From: RGIG9079 sp964567845
GTDB lineage: Bacteria > Bacteroidota > Bacteroidia > Bacteroidales > Marinifilaceae
Length of the DNA: 64,000 nt
Direction: 5' to 3'
Assembly: GCA_964567845.1 (NCBI GenBank)
Contig: CAZMOG010000002.1
Coordinates: forward strand, 9,896-73,895
The position numbers were made by a program, and so were the translations under genes. A model generated the notes under the pieces. The model did not search any database and was not told the DNA's origin. It saw only the letters and a program-made list of their open reading frames with translations. Shown piece by piece: positions 35,621 through 44,322 of this stretch (positions within the stretch are counted from its first letter, which is position 1; the number at the start of each line of letters is the position of its first letter).

Positions 35621-36643
35621 ATGAATAACGTATTTGTATATTGCGAGATTGAGGGCACAACTGTTGCCGATGTCAGTCTGGAGCTTTTAACCAAAGGTCG
35701 CAAGTTGGCTAATGAATTGGGAGTACAATTAGAGGCTATTTGCGCCGGTTACGGAATTACCGGAAAGGTTGAGGAGCAGACTCTGCCATACGGAGTTGAT
35801 AAACTACACATCTTTGATGCCGAGGGATTGTTCCCATACACATCAAAGCCACACACATCTATATTGGTAAATCTATTCAAGCAGGAGCAACCACAAATCT
35901 GCTTGATGGGAGCTACAGTTATTGGACGTGACTTGGGTCCAAGAGTATCTTCAAGTTTGCACAGCGGATTGACTGCCGACTGTACAGCATTGGAGATTGG
36001 TCCGCACGATGATCCAAAAACCGGAAAGCACTACGACCAATTGTTGTACCAAATCCGTCCTGCATTCGGAGGAAACATTGTTGCTACAATTGTAAATCCG
36101 GAGTGCCGCCCACAAATGGCAACCGTTCGCGACGGAGTTATGAAGAAGGAGATTCTTGATCCTAACTACAAGGGCCAGGTTATAATTCAAGATGTTGCCA
36201 AGTTCGTTCCGGATACAGATTACATTGTAAAGGTTCTTGAGCGCCATGTCGAGAAGGCCAAGAACAACTTGAAAGGAGCCCCTATCATTGTTGCAGGAGG
36301 TTACGGAGTTGGTTCAAAAGAGGGTTTCAACTTGTTATATGATTTGGCAAAGGAGATTCACGCTGAGGTTGGAGCGTCGCGTGCTGCTGTAGATGCCGGA
36401 TTCTGCGATCACGATTTGCAGATTGGTCAGACAGGAGTTAGCGTTCGTCCAAAGGTATATATTGCTTGCGGTATCAGCGGTGCAATCCAGCACATTGCCG
36501 GAATGAAAGAGAGCGGAATTATCATCTCAATCAACAACGATCCAAATGCACCTATCAACCAGATTGCCGACTACATTATTACAGGCACAGTTGAGGAGGT
36601 ACTACCAAAGATGATTAAGTATTACAAACAAAACAGTAAGTAA
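35621..36643 (+). CDS. etfA: Electron transfer flavoprotein, alpha subunit
   Basis: 340-residue EtfA. The N-terminal domain resembles EtfB; the C-terminal domain (about 215-335) binds FAD, with IIVAGGYGVGSKEGFNLLYD, GASRAAVDAG, and GQTGVSVRPKVYIACGISGA, then SIINNDPNAPI-like SINNDPNAPINQIADY. All family landmarks are present and intact. It lies between etfB and the acyl-CoA dehydrogenase with gaps of 5 and 3 bp. Confidence 0.95.
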   Translation: MNNVFVYCEIEGTTVADVSLELLTKGRKLANELGVQLEAICAGYGITGKVEEQTLPYGVDKLHIFDAEGLFPYTSKPHTSILVNLFKQEQPQICLMGATVIGRDLGPRVSSSLHSGLTADCTALEIGPHDDPKTGKHYDQLLYQIRPAFGGNIVATIVNPECRPQMATVRDGVMKKEILDPNYKGQVIIQDVAKFVPDTDYIVKVLERHVEKAKNNLKGAPIIVAGGYGVGSKEGFNLLYDLAKEIHAEVGASRAAVDAGFCDHDLQIGQTGVSVRPKVYIACGISGAIQHIAGMKESGIIISINNDPNAPINQIADYIITGTVEEVLPKMIKYYKQNSK

Positions 36644-36646
36644 GAG

Positions 36647-38353
36647 ATGGCAAACTATTTTAAAGATATACCGGAGCTCAAGTTTCACTTGAACAACCCG
36701 CTCATGAAGCGTATATGCGAATTGAAAGAGCGCAACTACAGAGATAAAGATCAGTACGACTATGCCCCAATCGACTTCGAAGATGCAATGGACAACTACG
36801 AAAAGGTATTGGAGATTGCCGGAGAGATTAGCGCAGAGATTGTTGCTCCAAATGCCGAGGGCGTTGATGCCGAGGGGCCACATTGTGCAAACGGACGCGT
36901 TGAGTACGCATCAGGCACAAAAGTAAACCTTGCAGCAACAGTAAGCGCAGGATTGAACGGGATGACAATGCCTAGAAGATTTGGCGGATTGAATATGCCT
37001 ATCATGCCATATACAATGTGTGCAGAGATGGCAGCAATTGCTGACGCAGGTTTTAGTAACATTTGGAGCTTACAGGATTGTTGCGAAACTCTTTATGAGT
37101 TTGGTAACGAGGATCAGCACAGCCGCTTTATCCCAAGAATCTGCGCAGGCGAAACCATGTCAATGGACTTGACCGAGCCGGATGCGGGATCAGACCTACA
37201 GTCTGTAATGCTTAAAGCTACATGGAGCGAGGCCGACAACTGCTGGCTTTTGAATGGAGTAAAGCGATTCATTACCAACGGAGATGCTCACCTACACTTG
37301 GTTTTGGCACGTTCTGAAGAGGGAACTCACGATGGACGCGGATTGTCAATGTTTATTTATGACAAGAACCAGGGAGGAGTTAATGTCCGTCGTATCGAGA
37401 ACAAAATGGGAATCCACGGTTCTCCAACCTGCGAGTTGGTATACAAAAATGCAAAAGCTGAGCTTTGTGGAGATCGTAAATTGGGATTGATTAAATATGT
37501 AATGTCGTTGATGAACAGTGCACGTTTGGGAATCGCAGCACAGAGTGTTGGATTGAGCCAGGCAGCATATACCGAGGGTCTTAACTATGCAAAAGATAGA
37601 AAGCAGTTCGGCAAAGAAATTATCAATTTCCCAGCAGTATATGATATGCTTTCTATCATGAAGGCAAAACTTGATGCAGGTCGCGCACTACTATATCAAA
37701 CAGCACGTTACGTTGATATATACAAAGCTCTTGATGATATTGCACGTGAGCGTAAATTGACTCCGGAGGAGCGTCAGGAGCAGAAGAAATACGCTAAGTT
37801 GGCCGATGCCTTCACTCCTCTTGCAAAAGGAATGAACTCGGAGTACGCTAACCAGAACGCCTACGACTCAATCCAGATCCACGGAGGTTCAGGATTCATG
37901 TTGGAGTATCCATGTCAGCGTATATACCGCGATGCCAGAATTACCAGCATCTACGAGGGAACAACACAGTTACAGGTTGTTGCAGCTATACGCTACGTAA
38001 CCACCGGAGCATACCTTAATGTAATGAAGGATTTCGAGGCTCTTCCACTATCTACAGAGATGGAGTCATTGAAAAACCGCGTAATGGAGATGGCTTGCAA
38101 ATATGCAGCATGTGTAAATCAGGTTGTCGAGGCTAAGAACCAAGAGCACCTTGATTTCGTTGCACGCAGATTGGTTGAGATGGCTGCCGACATTATTATG
38201 TGTCACTTGCTAATGCAAGATGCGTCGGTTGCTCCTGAGTTGTTTGCAAAGAGCGCACAGGTATATGTAAACTATGCCGAGTCAGAGGTAGAGAAACACT
38301 TCAACTTTGTTCGCAAATTCGATGCAGAGCAACTCAACAACTATCGCCAATAA
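36647..38353 (+). CDS. Acyl-CoA dehydrogenase family protein
   Basis: FAD-dependent dehydrogenase, 568 residues, with an extra C-terminal helical domain beyond the usual 380-residue core. Core parts include MSMDLTEPDAGSDLQSV (substrate/FAD binding), WLLNGVKRFITNGDAH, GIHGSPTCELVYKNA, YAKDRKQFGKEIINFP, IQIHGGSGFMLEYP and RDARITSIYEGTTQLQ, where the glutamate is the usual catalytic base. The substrate acyl chain cannot be told from sequence. Gene order with etfB-etfA indicates ETF is its electron partner; in a fermenting Bacteroidales this could serve acyl-CoA reduction or amino-acid-derived acyl-CoA turnover. Confidence 0.92.
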   Translation: MANYFKDIPELKFHLNNPLMKRICELKERNYRDKDQYDYAPIDFEDAMDNYEKVLEIAGEISAEIVAPNAEGVDAEGPHCANGRVEYASGTKVNLAATVSAGLNGMTMPRRFGGLNMPIMPYTMCAEMAAIADAGFSNIWSLQDCCETLYEFGNEDQHSRFIPRICAGETMSMDLTEPDAGSDLQSVMLKATWSEADNCWLLNGVKRFITNGDAHLHLVLARSEEGTHDGRGLSMFIYDKNQGGVNVRRIENKMGIHGSPTCELVYKNAKAELCGDRKLGLIKYVMSLMNSARLGIAAQSVGLSQAAYTEGLNYAKDRKQFGKEIINFPAVYDMLSIMKAKLDAGRALLYQTARYVDIYKALDDIARERKLTPEERQEQKKYAKLADAFTPLAKGMNSEYANQNAYDSIQIHGGSGFMLEYPCQRIYRDARITSIYEGTTQLQVVAAIRYVTTGAYLNVMKDFEALPLSTEMESLKNRVMEMACKYAACVNQVVEAKNQEHLDFVARRLVEMAADIIMCHLLMQDASVAPELFAKSAQVYVNYAESEVEKHFNFVRKFDAEQLNNYRQ

Positions 38354-38375
38354 TAGCATAACATACTGAGAATCA

Positions 38376-38403
38376 AATGGGGGCAAAACTCTTTGCCCCC
38401 ATT
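38376..38403 (+). terminator. Strong hairpin after acyl-CoA dehydrogenase
   Basis: AATGGGGGCAAA and TTTGCCCCCATT form a perfect 12-bp stem with loop ACTC. There is no T tract after it on + strand, so it may terminate weakly or protect the 3' end of the etf mRNA. Confidence 0.6.
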
Positions 38404-38424
38404 CACTTTAAGTTAAATACTTAT

Positions 38425-41259
38425 ATGAACATGAAAATTATATTAGGAGCAATATCTTTACTACTATTCGGATGTTCCTACAACGTTATCGAACCCGAAA
38501 ATAACAAAGGTTTAGTTGAAAAGTTTAGAATTATTGCAACCGATGCAAGAAATCAAGATTCACGAACCATACTGAATTCCGACTACTCTATGTGTTGGGA
38601 AGCGACAGACCAGTTAGGCTTGTTGAACACCTCAAATATGAGTGGAAACTACAATATGGCCACAAGTCAGGAGCAACTTTCAAATAACAACACCATTGCC
38701 GAATTTACAGCAACAGAAAGTATCCCTACCGGAGAATATATTGCATATTATCCATACCAGAAATATGCTCCCGGAGTAAACAATCCTATCCCTATTCAAA
38801 CCACAATAACATACAACGGAGTAGACCAGGACTACATTGCAAAAAATGATATTCTTTACTCTGCACCCATATCTGTAAGTGATAATAGCAATGCTCCGTC
38901 GTTGACATTTAATCACCTATTGAGCGCCTTTAACTTCAAAGTAAAGCTCACAACAACATCCGATATAAAATTGAAGGGGATACGAATGTATGCCGACGTT
39001 GAGCGTAGCAGTAACGATTGTACTGCCAAACCATTCATAAAAGCATGCCATATTGAGATGAATGGGGCAACTCCACAATTGGCAAACAAGAGTGGCTACG
39101 AGACAAATATGGTTGAAATTACGCTTGCTCCTGAACAGACATTAAGTAGCGAAAACTATTTCGAAATCCCTGTAATTGTTGCATATAAAGCAACTGTTGC
39201 TCCTGCAATCACAATCATTGCGGAGACGGATAAAGGATTCTTCACCCTTGAAAAGGGGGCTGTTGCCTTCACAGCAGGAAATATATATGAAACACCTATA
39301 AATATAGATCCTGCCCAACTTAAAACCAAGGATCCACTTGTAGCACTTAACGGAACTTATTCTGTCGAGACTCTCACATCGGGAACAAACGACAACATAA
39401 ACAACTTAAGTACAACTATATATACCTATGATGAGTACTGCAGCTGGGCAGACACACAGGATGGCGGGAAAACATATAACTCTGACGCATTTGAAGCCCT
39501 AAACTTCGATTACTGCATTGCAACTCATGGGAGCAATCTAATGTACCCACTATGTTTTAATTTGACCGACACAGAGACATCGACAGGCTCAGGCAAATTT
39601 AAAATTAACTGTCTGGCTGTGGTTGAACCGGGAAACACAACCACCGATTTAGGTTCATACTACGATAGTTCAAACAACTCCATAGTATTCAACTTCTCAC
39701 AGGGAGGTTCAACATACAAATTCGAACTAACCCCAAAGAGTAGCTCTATCGAGGGTAGCGTTGGAACAAAAGAGATATATTTACCGGAATCACAAATATC
39801 CGATTTTGATCCAACATTCCGTTTCAGAACAGCAGACCTTAACGATGACAACAGTTATTTCAGTCTTGCTCGCTCAAAAGAGTCCGAGAATCTTATTATA
39901 TTCTGGGAGAAGGAGTTTGGTAATGATCCATCAACATGCTCCGTTGTTAAAAATGGAGTCTCTATGGCGGTTGACATTAACGATCTTTTAAATAAAATGG
40001 AGGCATTCTACAAAATATATGCCGATAACATGAACTTCATTGTTGAGGGGCTATCAAATACCGACAAATATAAAATGCACATATATCTATTCTGCACCGA
40101 CGGATGGATTGCAAACGGAGGTGGAGTCGATAACAAACTTGGTGCATTTTGGATTGCACCAAGTGCATGTAAACCAGTTGGCCAAACAATTGCCCACGAA
40201 TTGGGACACTCCTTCCAATATCAGGTAAATTGCGATGATCCAACCGGGAAAGCAGGATACCGCCACAACATAGGAGCAGGTAATGCATTCTGGGAGATAA
40301 GTGCAAACTACCAGGCATGGAAATGTATGGTTGTGGGCAACTACACAAATTGGAACAGCGAAATTCCATATTACCAAGCAAATGCACATCGCGGATTCAT
40401 GCACGAATGGCTAAGATACCAGAACTTCTTCATTTTGAACTATTGGGAGTCAATTCATGGAGAAGATTTGGTTGGACGTTTATGGCGTGAATCCGTTCCA
40501 AACGAAGACCCGTTCGAAACATACAAGAGAATTACAAACACCACTCAAAACGAAATGAACGATGAGCTATACAAATCCGCATGCAAAGAGTGTGTATGGG
40601 ACTTCGAGCTGGGAAGCTATATGAGAAACATGATTGATGGATTATCGGATTATGACAGAACCACATGGTTTACCAATAAAAATGATTTGGTTTATAATAG
40701 CTATGATGGATACTATCGTCCATCGCACGACACAATCACCAAAGATCCGGGCACAAGTCTAAACCACGCGTATGCGCCACAATCATACGGAAGAAACATT
40801 ATTGAACTGAATGTTCCTACTGCCGGTACAAATGTAACCATCGATTTTATGGGAATATCGAGTTACCCCGTAAATACAGGCAACGCTGCGTATCGCTATG
40901 GCACTAACACCGGATGGCGATGGGGAGTTGTGGCAGGAACCGGTAACGGAGGATGGACACCTGTATATGGCGAGATGAACAGCTCAAATAGTGGAAGCAC
41001 TACATTTACTGTACCTGCAAACACCAAGAAGTTGTACTTAATTGTAATGGCAGCACCTACCGTACATACTCAAAAAACATGGGATGAGGATCTAAGTAAC
41101 GACTATGAGTATCCATACCGTTTCAAAGTAATGGGAACTACGGTAAATTCAAGCGTAAACACCATTACCAACGAAGATGTGACAACAGATCAGGAATCAA
41201 TAAATAAGAGCTCATCACTGTCTGTATCTATTCAGGACTTCACAAATATAACAATGTAA
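38425..41259 (+). CDS. Fimbrillin-like / gluzincin metallopeptidase lipoprotein
   Basis: About 944 residues. ATG at 38425 or 38431 both give a signal ending LLLFGC, predicting a lipoprotein. The N-terminal part (about 25-310) resembles fimbrillin-type domains (FTATESIPTGEYIAYYPYQ, LTFNHLLSAFNFKV). The peptidase region carries HELGH (residues 591-595) with a glutamate at 624, spaced as in the M60-type HExxH-x(8,28)-E motif; the DUF6055 family is an alternative assignment with a similar motif. A further domain follows (about 770-900). It probably acts on surface or mucin-like glycoproteins, which is inference. It follows the etf operon after a hairpin and ends in a terminator. Confidence 0.8.
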   Translation: MNMKIILGAISLLLFGCSYNVIEPENNKGLVEKFRIIATDARNQDSRTILNSDYSMCWEATDQLGLLNTSNMSGNYNMATSQEQLSNNNTIAEFTATESIPTGEYIAYYPYQKYAPGVNNPIPIQTTITYNGVDQDYIAKNDILYSAPISVSDNSNAPSLTFNHLLSAFNFKVKLTTTSDIKLKGIRMYADVERSSNDCTAKPFIKACHIEMNGATPQLANKSGYETNMVEITLAPEQTLSSENYFEIPVIVAYKATVAPAITIIAETDKGFFTLEKGAVAFTAGNIYETPINIDPAQLKTKDPLVALNGTYSVETLTSGTNDNINNLSTTIYTYDEYCSWADTQDGGKTYNSDAFEALNFDYCIATHGSNLMYPLCFNLTDTETSTGSGKFKINCLAVVEPGNTTTDLGSYYDSSNNSIVFNFSQGGSTYKFELTPKSSSIEGSVGTKEIYLPESQISDFDPTFRFRTADLNDDNSYFSLARSKESENLIIFWEKEFGNDPSTCSVVKNGVSMAVDINDLLNKMEAFYKIYADNMNFIVEGLSNTDKYKMHIYLFCTDGWIANGGGVDNKLGAFWIAPSACKPVGQTIAHELGHSFQYQVNCDDPTGKAGYRHNIGAGNAFWEISANYQAWKCMVVGNYTNWNSEIPYYQANAHRGFMHEWLRYQNFFILNYWESIHGEDLVGRLWRESVPNEDPFETYKRITNTTQNEMNDELYKSACKECVWDFELGSYMRNMIDGLSDYDRTTWFTNKNDLVYNSYDGYYRPSHDTITKDPGTSLNHAYAPQSYGRNIIELNVPTAGTNVTIDFMGISSYPVNTGNAAYRYGTNTGWRWGVVAGTGNGGWTPVYGEMNSSNSGSTTFTVPANTKKLYLIVMAAPTVHTQKTWDEDLSNDYEYPYRFKVMGTTVNSSVNTITNEDVTTDQESINKSSSLSVSIQDFTNITM

Positions 41260-41278
41260 TTACGAATCTTCATAGATT

Positions 41279-41328
41279 GAATTTCCGGCAGACTGGGAGT
41301 TTTCCCTGTTTGTCGGAAATTCTTTTTA
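41279..41328 (+). terminator. Branched rho-independent terminator
   Basis: GAATTTCCGGCA (41279-41290) pairs with TGTCGGAAATTC (41311-41322) over 12 bp with one G-T. An inner GGGA/TCCC hairpin lies in the loop and TTTTT follows. It ends the metallopeptidase transcript and insulates the next unit. Confidence 0.85.
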
Positions 41329-41345
41329 GTTCATCTTCAAAAAAA

Positions 41346-41388
41346 ATACGCAAACGTTTTAATTTTTAGTGATTTTATAATATTTTTG
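41346..41388 (+). promoter_or_regulatory. Promoter and PurR/LacI-type operator of peptide unit
   Basis: ACGCAAACGTTTTA (41348-41361) repeats the etfB operator. An exact -7 box TATTTTTG lies at 41381-41388, 77 bp before the peptide ATG. The expected -33 position (about 41357-41360, TTTT) falls inside the operator, so a bound repressor would block RNA polymerase. Confidence 0.68.
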
Positions 41389-41464
41389 CGCTTAGTTTTT
41401 ATTCACAAAGCGAAAAAAGAATAAGTATTTAACTTAAAATAAAACCTAACAAAAATCATAAAAA

Positions 41465-41617
41465 ATGGAAAAACAAACTAAACTTACAGGTGAGCAGAAT
41501 GTGCCTTACGAGGCTCCACTGCTCCAAGTATCAGAGATTAAAGTCGAGGCAGGCTTTGCATTGTCAGACAAAATTGTAGGAGGTAGCATCAACTCATTTA
41601 ACCCTATTCCGTGGTAA
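41465..41617 (+). CDS. 50-residue peptide, candidate substrate of adjacent peptide system
   Basis: ATG at 41465 to TAA at 41615-41617 encodes 50 residues with no signal peptide. The N-terminal half is charged (MEKQTKLTGEQNVPYEAP), the middle reads LLQVSEIKVEAGFALSD, and the end is rich in G, S, N and P (GGSINSFNPIPW) with a terminal tryptophan. This leader-plus-small-core layout is what is expected of a ribosomal peptide precursor. Small Bacteroidales peptides with a YEAP...EAGFA.S pattern next to fimbrillin-type genes are familiar to me, but I know no assigned function. It has its own promoter and operator and lies 21 bp before a lipoprotein gene, so both are probably on one mRNA. Below-threshold size makes it easy to miss in annotation. 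Confidence 0.78.
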   Translation: MEKQTKLTGEQNVPYEAPLLQVSEIKVEAGFALSDKIVGGSINSFNPIPW

Positions 41618-41638
41618 TCATTTAATGTAAATTCGGCT

Positions 41639-43783
41639 ATGAAAAAGATATTTCTTGGATTAATTGCATTGGCAACCATTACCGTTGGTTGTGAGTACGA
41701 GGTAATGGAGGGAGAGAGAATTGAAACCAAAAAGATGGTTCCAATCACCGTAAACGTTCCATCAAATCAGAGTAGAGTTGCTTATTCTGGTTCAGATGCT
41801 ACATTTGAAATTGGTGACCAAATTGCACTTCGCGTACACGATGTAGCAAATGCAGATAATTTAGCAGATGAGCAGACTGCATATACATTTACATGTACAG
41901 CGGTAACCGACGGCAACGCAACATTTGAGGGAGAGTTACCAGCATACGCATCAGATGTACAAATAGGAGCTAACTACCCGGCAACCCTTGAGTCATATAC
42001 CGGAGAGAAATGGTGTAGAGTAAAAACTCCTATTCCAACATCATTCACACAAACAGCCGACGGTTCAATTGTTGAAGCATACGACTATATGCGAGCAGAG
42101 GCTACCGCAACAGCTATCGATGAGGGAACTGAGTTCAATCTAACCTTCAACCACGTAATGGCATTCTTTGATTTCAAAGTTACCAACAACACAGGGAATG
42201 CAGTTACCTTAAAAGGAGTTGAACTTAGTTGCGCAGAGAACATATTCTGGAACGGAGACAATAGCAGAATTCACACATATTCTAACGGAAATGACTCATG
42301 GATTGAGGTTAGTAACGGAACTGCTGCACAGATCGAAACCTATCTTGCAACTCCAGTTACATTGGCAGCAGGCGAGTCTAAAAACATTGTTATTGCTACC
42401 ACCAATAACGATATGAGTGCAAAAGCACTTAACATTACCGTTGTTTGCGAGGAGGGAGAGCAGACCTTCGCAAAACCTAATGGTCCAAATATGGGCATGG
42501 GAAGCTATGCCACCTCAACCCTTTCATTAACATCATTTGAGAGTATTGAAACCACTAACCTGGCCGAGATTTCCGCATCAGTGTACACTGAAGATGTAAA
42601 TGCTACTACATGGATCCACGTTTTGGATGCAGAGGTTCCTGCAAGCGTTGCTACTACTTTGGGATATACAGACAATGCAGCATTGTACGCTGCCCTAGGA
42701 GGAGAGGTTTCATACACACTGACTGATGCCTACGGTAACAAAACTACCTCACCAAAATCAGATGCATGGTTTGATGCAACAGGAAAATTTGACCAATATA
42801 ACGGAGTATGGGGAACCATTACTCAAGCATCAGGTTCTACCGGTCTTAGAGTTGCTTTCTTCAGAAGAGATATGTACACCGTTTCCGCTGCAGAGTTAAC
42901 ATTTACAGCTACATTCGAAAAAGACAATAAGGTCATAAATCTTCCTTTGAAAATAACCGTTGTAAATAAGCCTGTTTATGTTTCGCAAGGTTCAACCACA
43001 TATAACATTAAACTTGGGTACATTGGAGGATACGCAGATCAAACAAGTTCGATAGAGATTACTAATATTGCTAATATTTCTGAAATTATTGGTGGCAATG
43101 CAACAAGTATTGAAATGCAAAATGGCACCAATGAATTCCAAACATGGTCAACACCTGACGGATGGTTTGGAGATGGAACAATGGGACATAATGCCAATGC
43201 AGTTGCTTGTATGAAGCCAAATTCAGATGGTTCATTTAGCTTCATTTGTATGTATCCTTCATGCGTAGGAGGAGAGACCGCTTCATGTACATATCGCTAC
43301 TACAACAGCGCAACTCTTAAATCATACGATGTAATAATCAACGTAACTATTGAGACTCCTGCTGCAGTTGATTATGATATTGTTGGCACGTATAATTATG
43401 CATTTAATGCAAAATATGTGGCAGGCGACCATTATGGTGATGTAAATCAATTTACTATTCCTGCAGAAGATTGGACAGCTATTACCAATGCTTTAGGTGC
43501 AACTCCTGATCTTGTAAAAATGAGTAAGAAGGATGGAACCAATACAATATTCCAGAATTATACTGATGGTTGGTTTGGAGCAGAGGGAGCAATTGCATGG
43601 GGCACCGGCGCAATGGTATATATGCAACTAACAAATCCGATATCTGCCTCATTCAGTGGACTAGGTACATTCTATACGGGATTAACTGCCGGAGACATTG
43701 CAACATGTACATATCGCTACATTAATACAAGCAATAACAAAGCTGTTGATGTAACATATTCCGTTACCATTGTTACGGAGTAG
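41639..43783 (+). CDS. Fimbrillin-like lipoprotein with repeated DUF4859-like domains
   Basis: 714 residues. The signal ends TITVGC, predicting a lipoprotein. The N-terminal part (about 25-300) is fimbrillin-like (SRVAYSGSDATFEIGDQIAL, FNLTFNHVMAFFDFKV). Three related domains follow at about 320-440, 445-580 and 585-714. The second and third share a clear pattern: NGTNEFQTWSTPDGWFGDGT against DGTNTIFQNYTDGWFGAEGA, and GGETASCTYRYYNSATLKSYD against AGDIATCTYRYINTSNNKAVD. The first has SDAWFDATGKFDQYNGVW. I assign DUF4859 with moderate confidence. It is expressed with the 50-residue peptide and may be its partner or surface receptor. Confidence 0.75.
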   Translation: MKKIFLGLIALATITVGCEYEVMEGERIETKKMVPITVNVPSNQSRVAYSGSDATFEIGDQIALRVHDVANADNLADEQTAYTFTCTAVTDGNATFEGELPAYASDVQIGANYPATLESYTGEKWCRVKTPIPTSFTQTADGSIVEAYDYMRAEATATAIDEGTEFNLTFNHVMAFFDFKVTNNTGNAVTLKGVELSCAENIFWNGDNSRIHTYSNGNDSWIEVSNGTAAQIETYLATPVTLAAGESKNIVIATTNNDMSAKALNITVVCEEGEQTFAKPNGPNMGMGSYATSTLSLTSFESIETTNLAEISASVYTEDVNATTWIHVLDAEVPASVATTLGYTDNAALYAALGGEVSYTLTDAYGNKTTSPKSDAWFDATGKFDQYNGVWGTITQASGSTGLRVAFFRRDMYTVSAAELTFTATFEKDNKVINLPLKITVVNKPVYVSQGSTTYNIKLGYIGGYADQTSSIEITNIANISEIIGGNATSIEMQNGTNEFQTWSTPDGWFGDGTMGHNANAVACMKPNSDGSFSFICMYPSCVGGETASCTYRYYNSATLKSYDVIINVTIETPAAVDYDIVGTYNYAFNAKYVAGDHYGDVNQFTIPAEDWTAITNALGATPDLVKMSKKDGTNTIFQNYTDGWFGAEGAIAWGTGAMVYMQLTNPISASFSGLGTFYTGLTAGDIATCTYRYINTSNNKAVDVTYSVTIVTE

Positions 43784-43810
43784 ATCTAACTCCAAAACAT
43801 TCTAAATCTT

Positions 43811-43846
43811 AATGGGGGAGACTTTGAAGCCATCCCCCATTTTTTA
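43811..43846 (+). terminator. Rho-independent terminator after lipoprotein
   Basis: AATGGGGGA (43811-43819) pairs with TCCCCCATT (43833-43841), then TTTTT follows. It separates the + unit from the convergent - operon, whose last gene stops at 43856. Confidence 0.88.
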
Positions 43847-43855
43847 TCAACAACT

Positions 43856-44320
43856 TTAAATCAAAATCCTTTTTAAAACCTTTAGAGCAAGGCGGCGAAG
43901 GGCTCCGGGCATGGAGTGCCATAAGCGGGCGTAAAGACGCAAAGCTTTTGAATTGGGATTGATGGCCTTGCTCGACTCTCCATGATAGATCAGTGTCACA
44001 ACTCCCAATATATCACAATAATGGCAACTCTCTTCTGCATAGTATGAGCCATCGCCACGCAAACAATATTCGCCATTATTATCGGGCATACCTATTATTC
44101 GGTGTAGAATGTGACGGCCATTATACTCAAACAGCACAATATCATATTTTGAGATTTGCGATTCACTCATTACCGGGCTTACCGTTACATAATCCTTACC
44201 ATTTCGCAACAATGGGAACATTGAGGTTCCATTCAGTTTAAACCTTACAGGTCGCCCCCGCTTTAACTCCTGTGCAACCCACGCAAAAAACAAATCATTA
44301 GGAACTATTTTTTCTGACAT
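43856..44320 (-). CDS. S24/S26-family peptidase, Ser-His type
   Basis: 154 residues. FKLNGTSMFPLLRNG carries the nucleophile serine (S33) of signal-peptidase-like enzymes. The second motif reads HILHRIIG, with histidine (H73) where bacterial signal peptidase I has lysine, as in SipW/ER-type enzymes. No N-terminal membrane anchor is visible, unlike ordinary signal peptidases; a basic amphipathic C-terminal tail could touch the membrane. As the last gene of an operon with PqqD, an ABC exporter and an HPr-kinase-like protein, it may cut the leader from the system's peptide. That role is inferred from context. Confidence 0.83.
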   Translation of the reverse strand: MSEKIVPNDLFFAWVAQELKRGRPVRFKLNGTSMFPLLRNGKDYVTVSPVMSESQISKYDIVLFEYNGRHILHRIIGMPDNNGEYCLRGDGSYYAEESCHYCDILGVVTLIYHGESSKAINPNSKALRLYARLWHSMPGALRRLALKVLKRILI

Positions 44321-44322
44321 AG

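Noticed and set aside
38377..38424. Upstream start of the metallopeptidase lipoprotein
   Set aside because: It begins inside the hairpin after the dehydrogenase and would spoil the lipoprotein signal.
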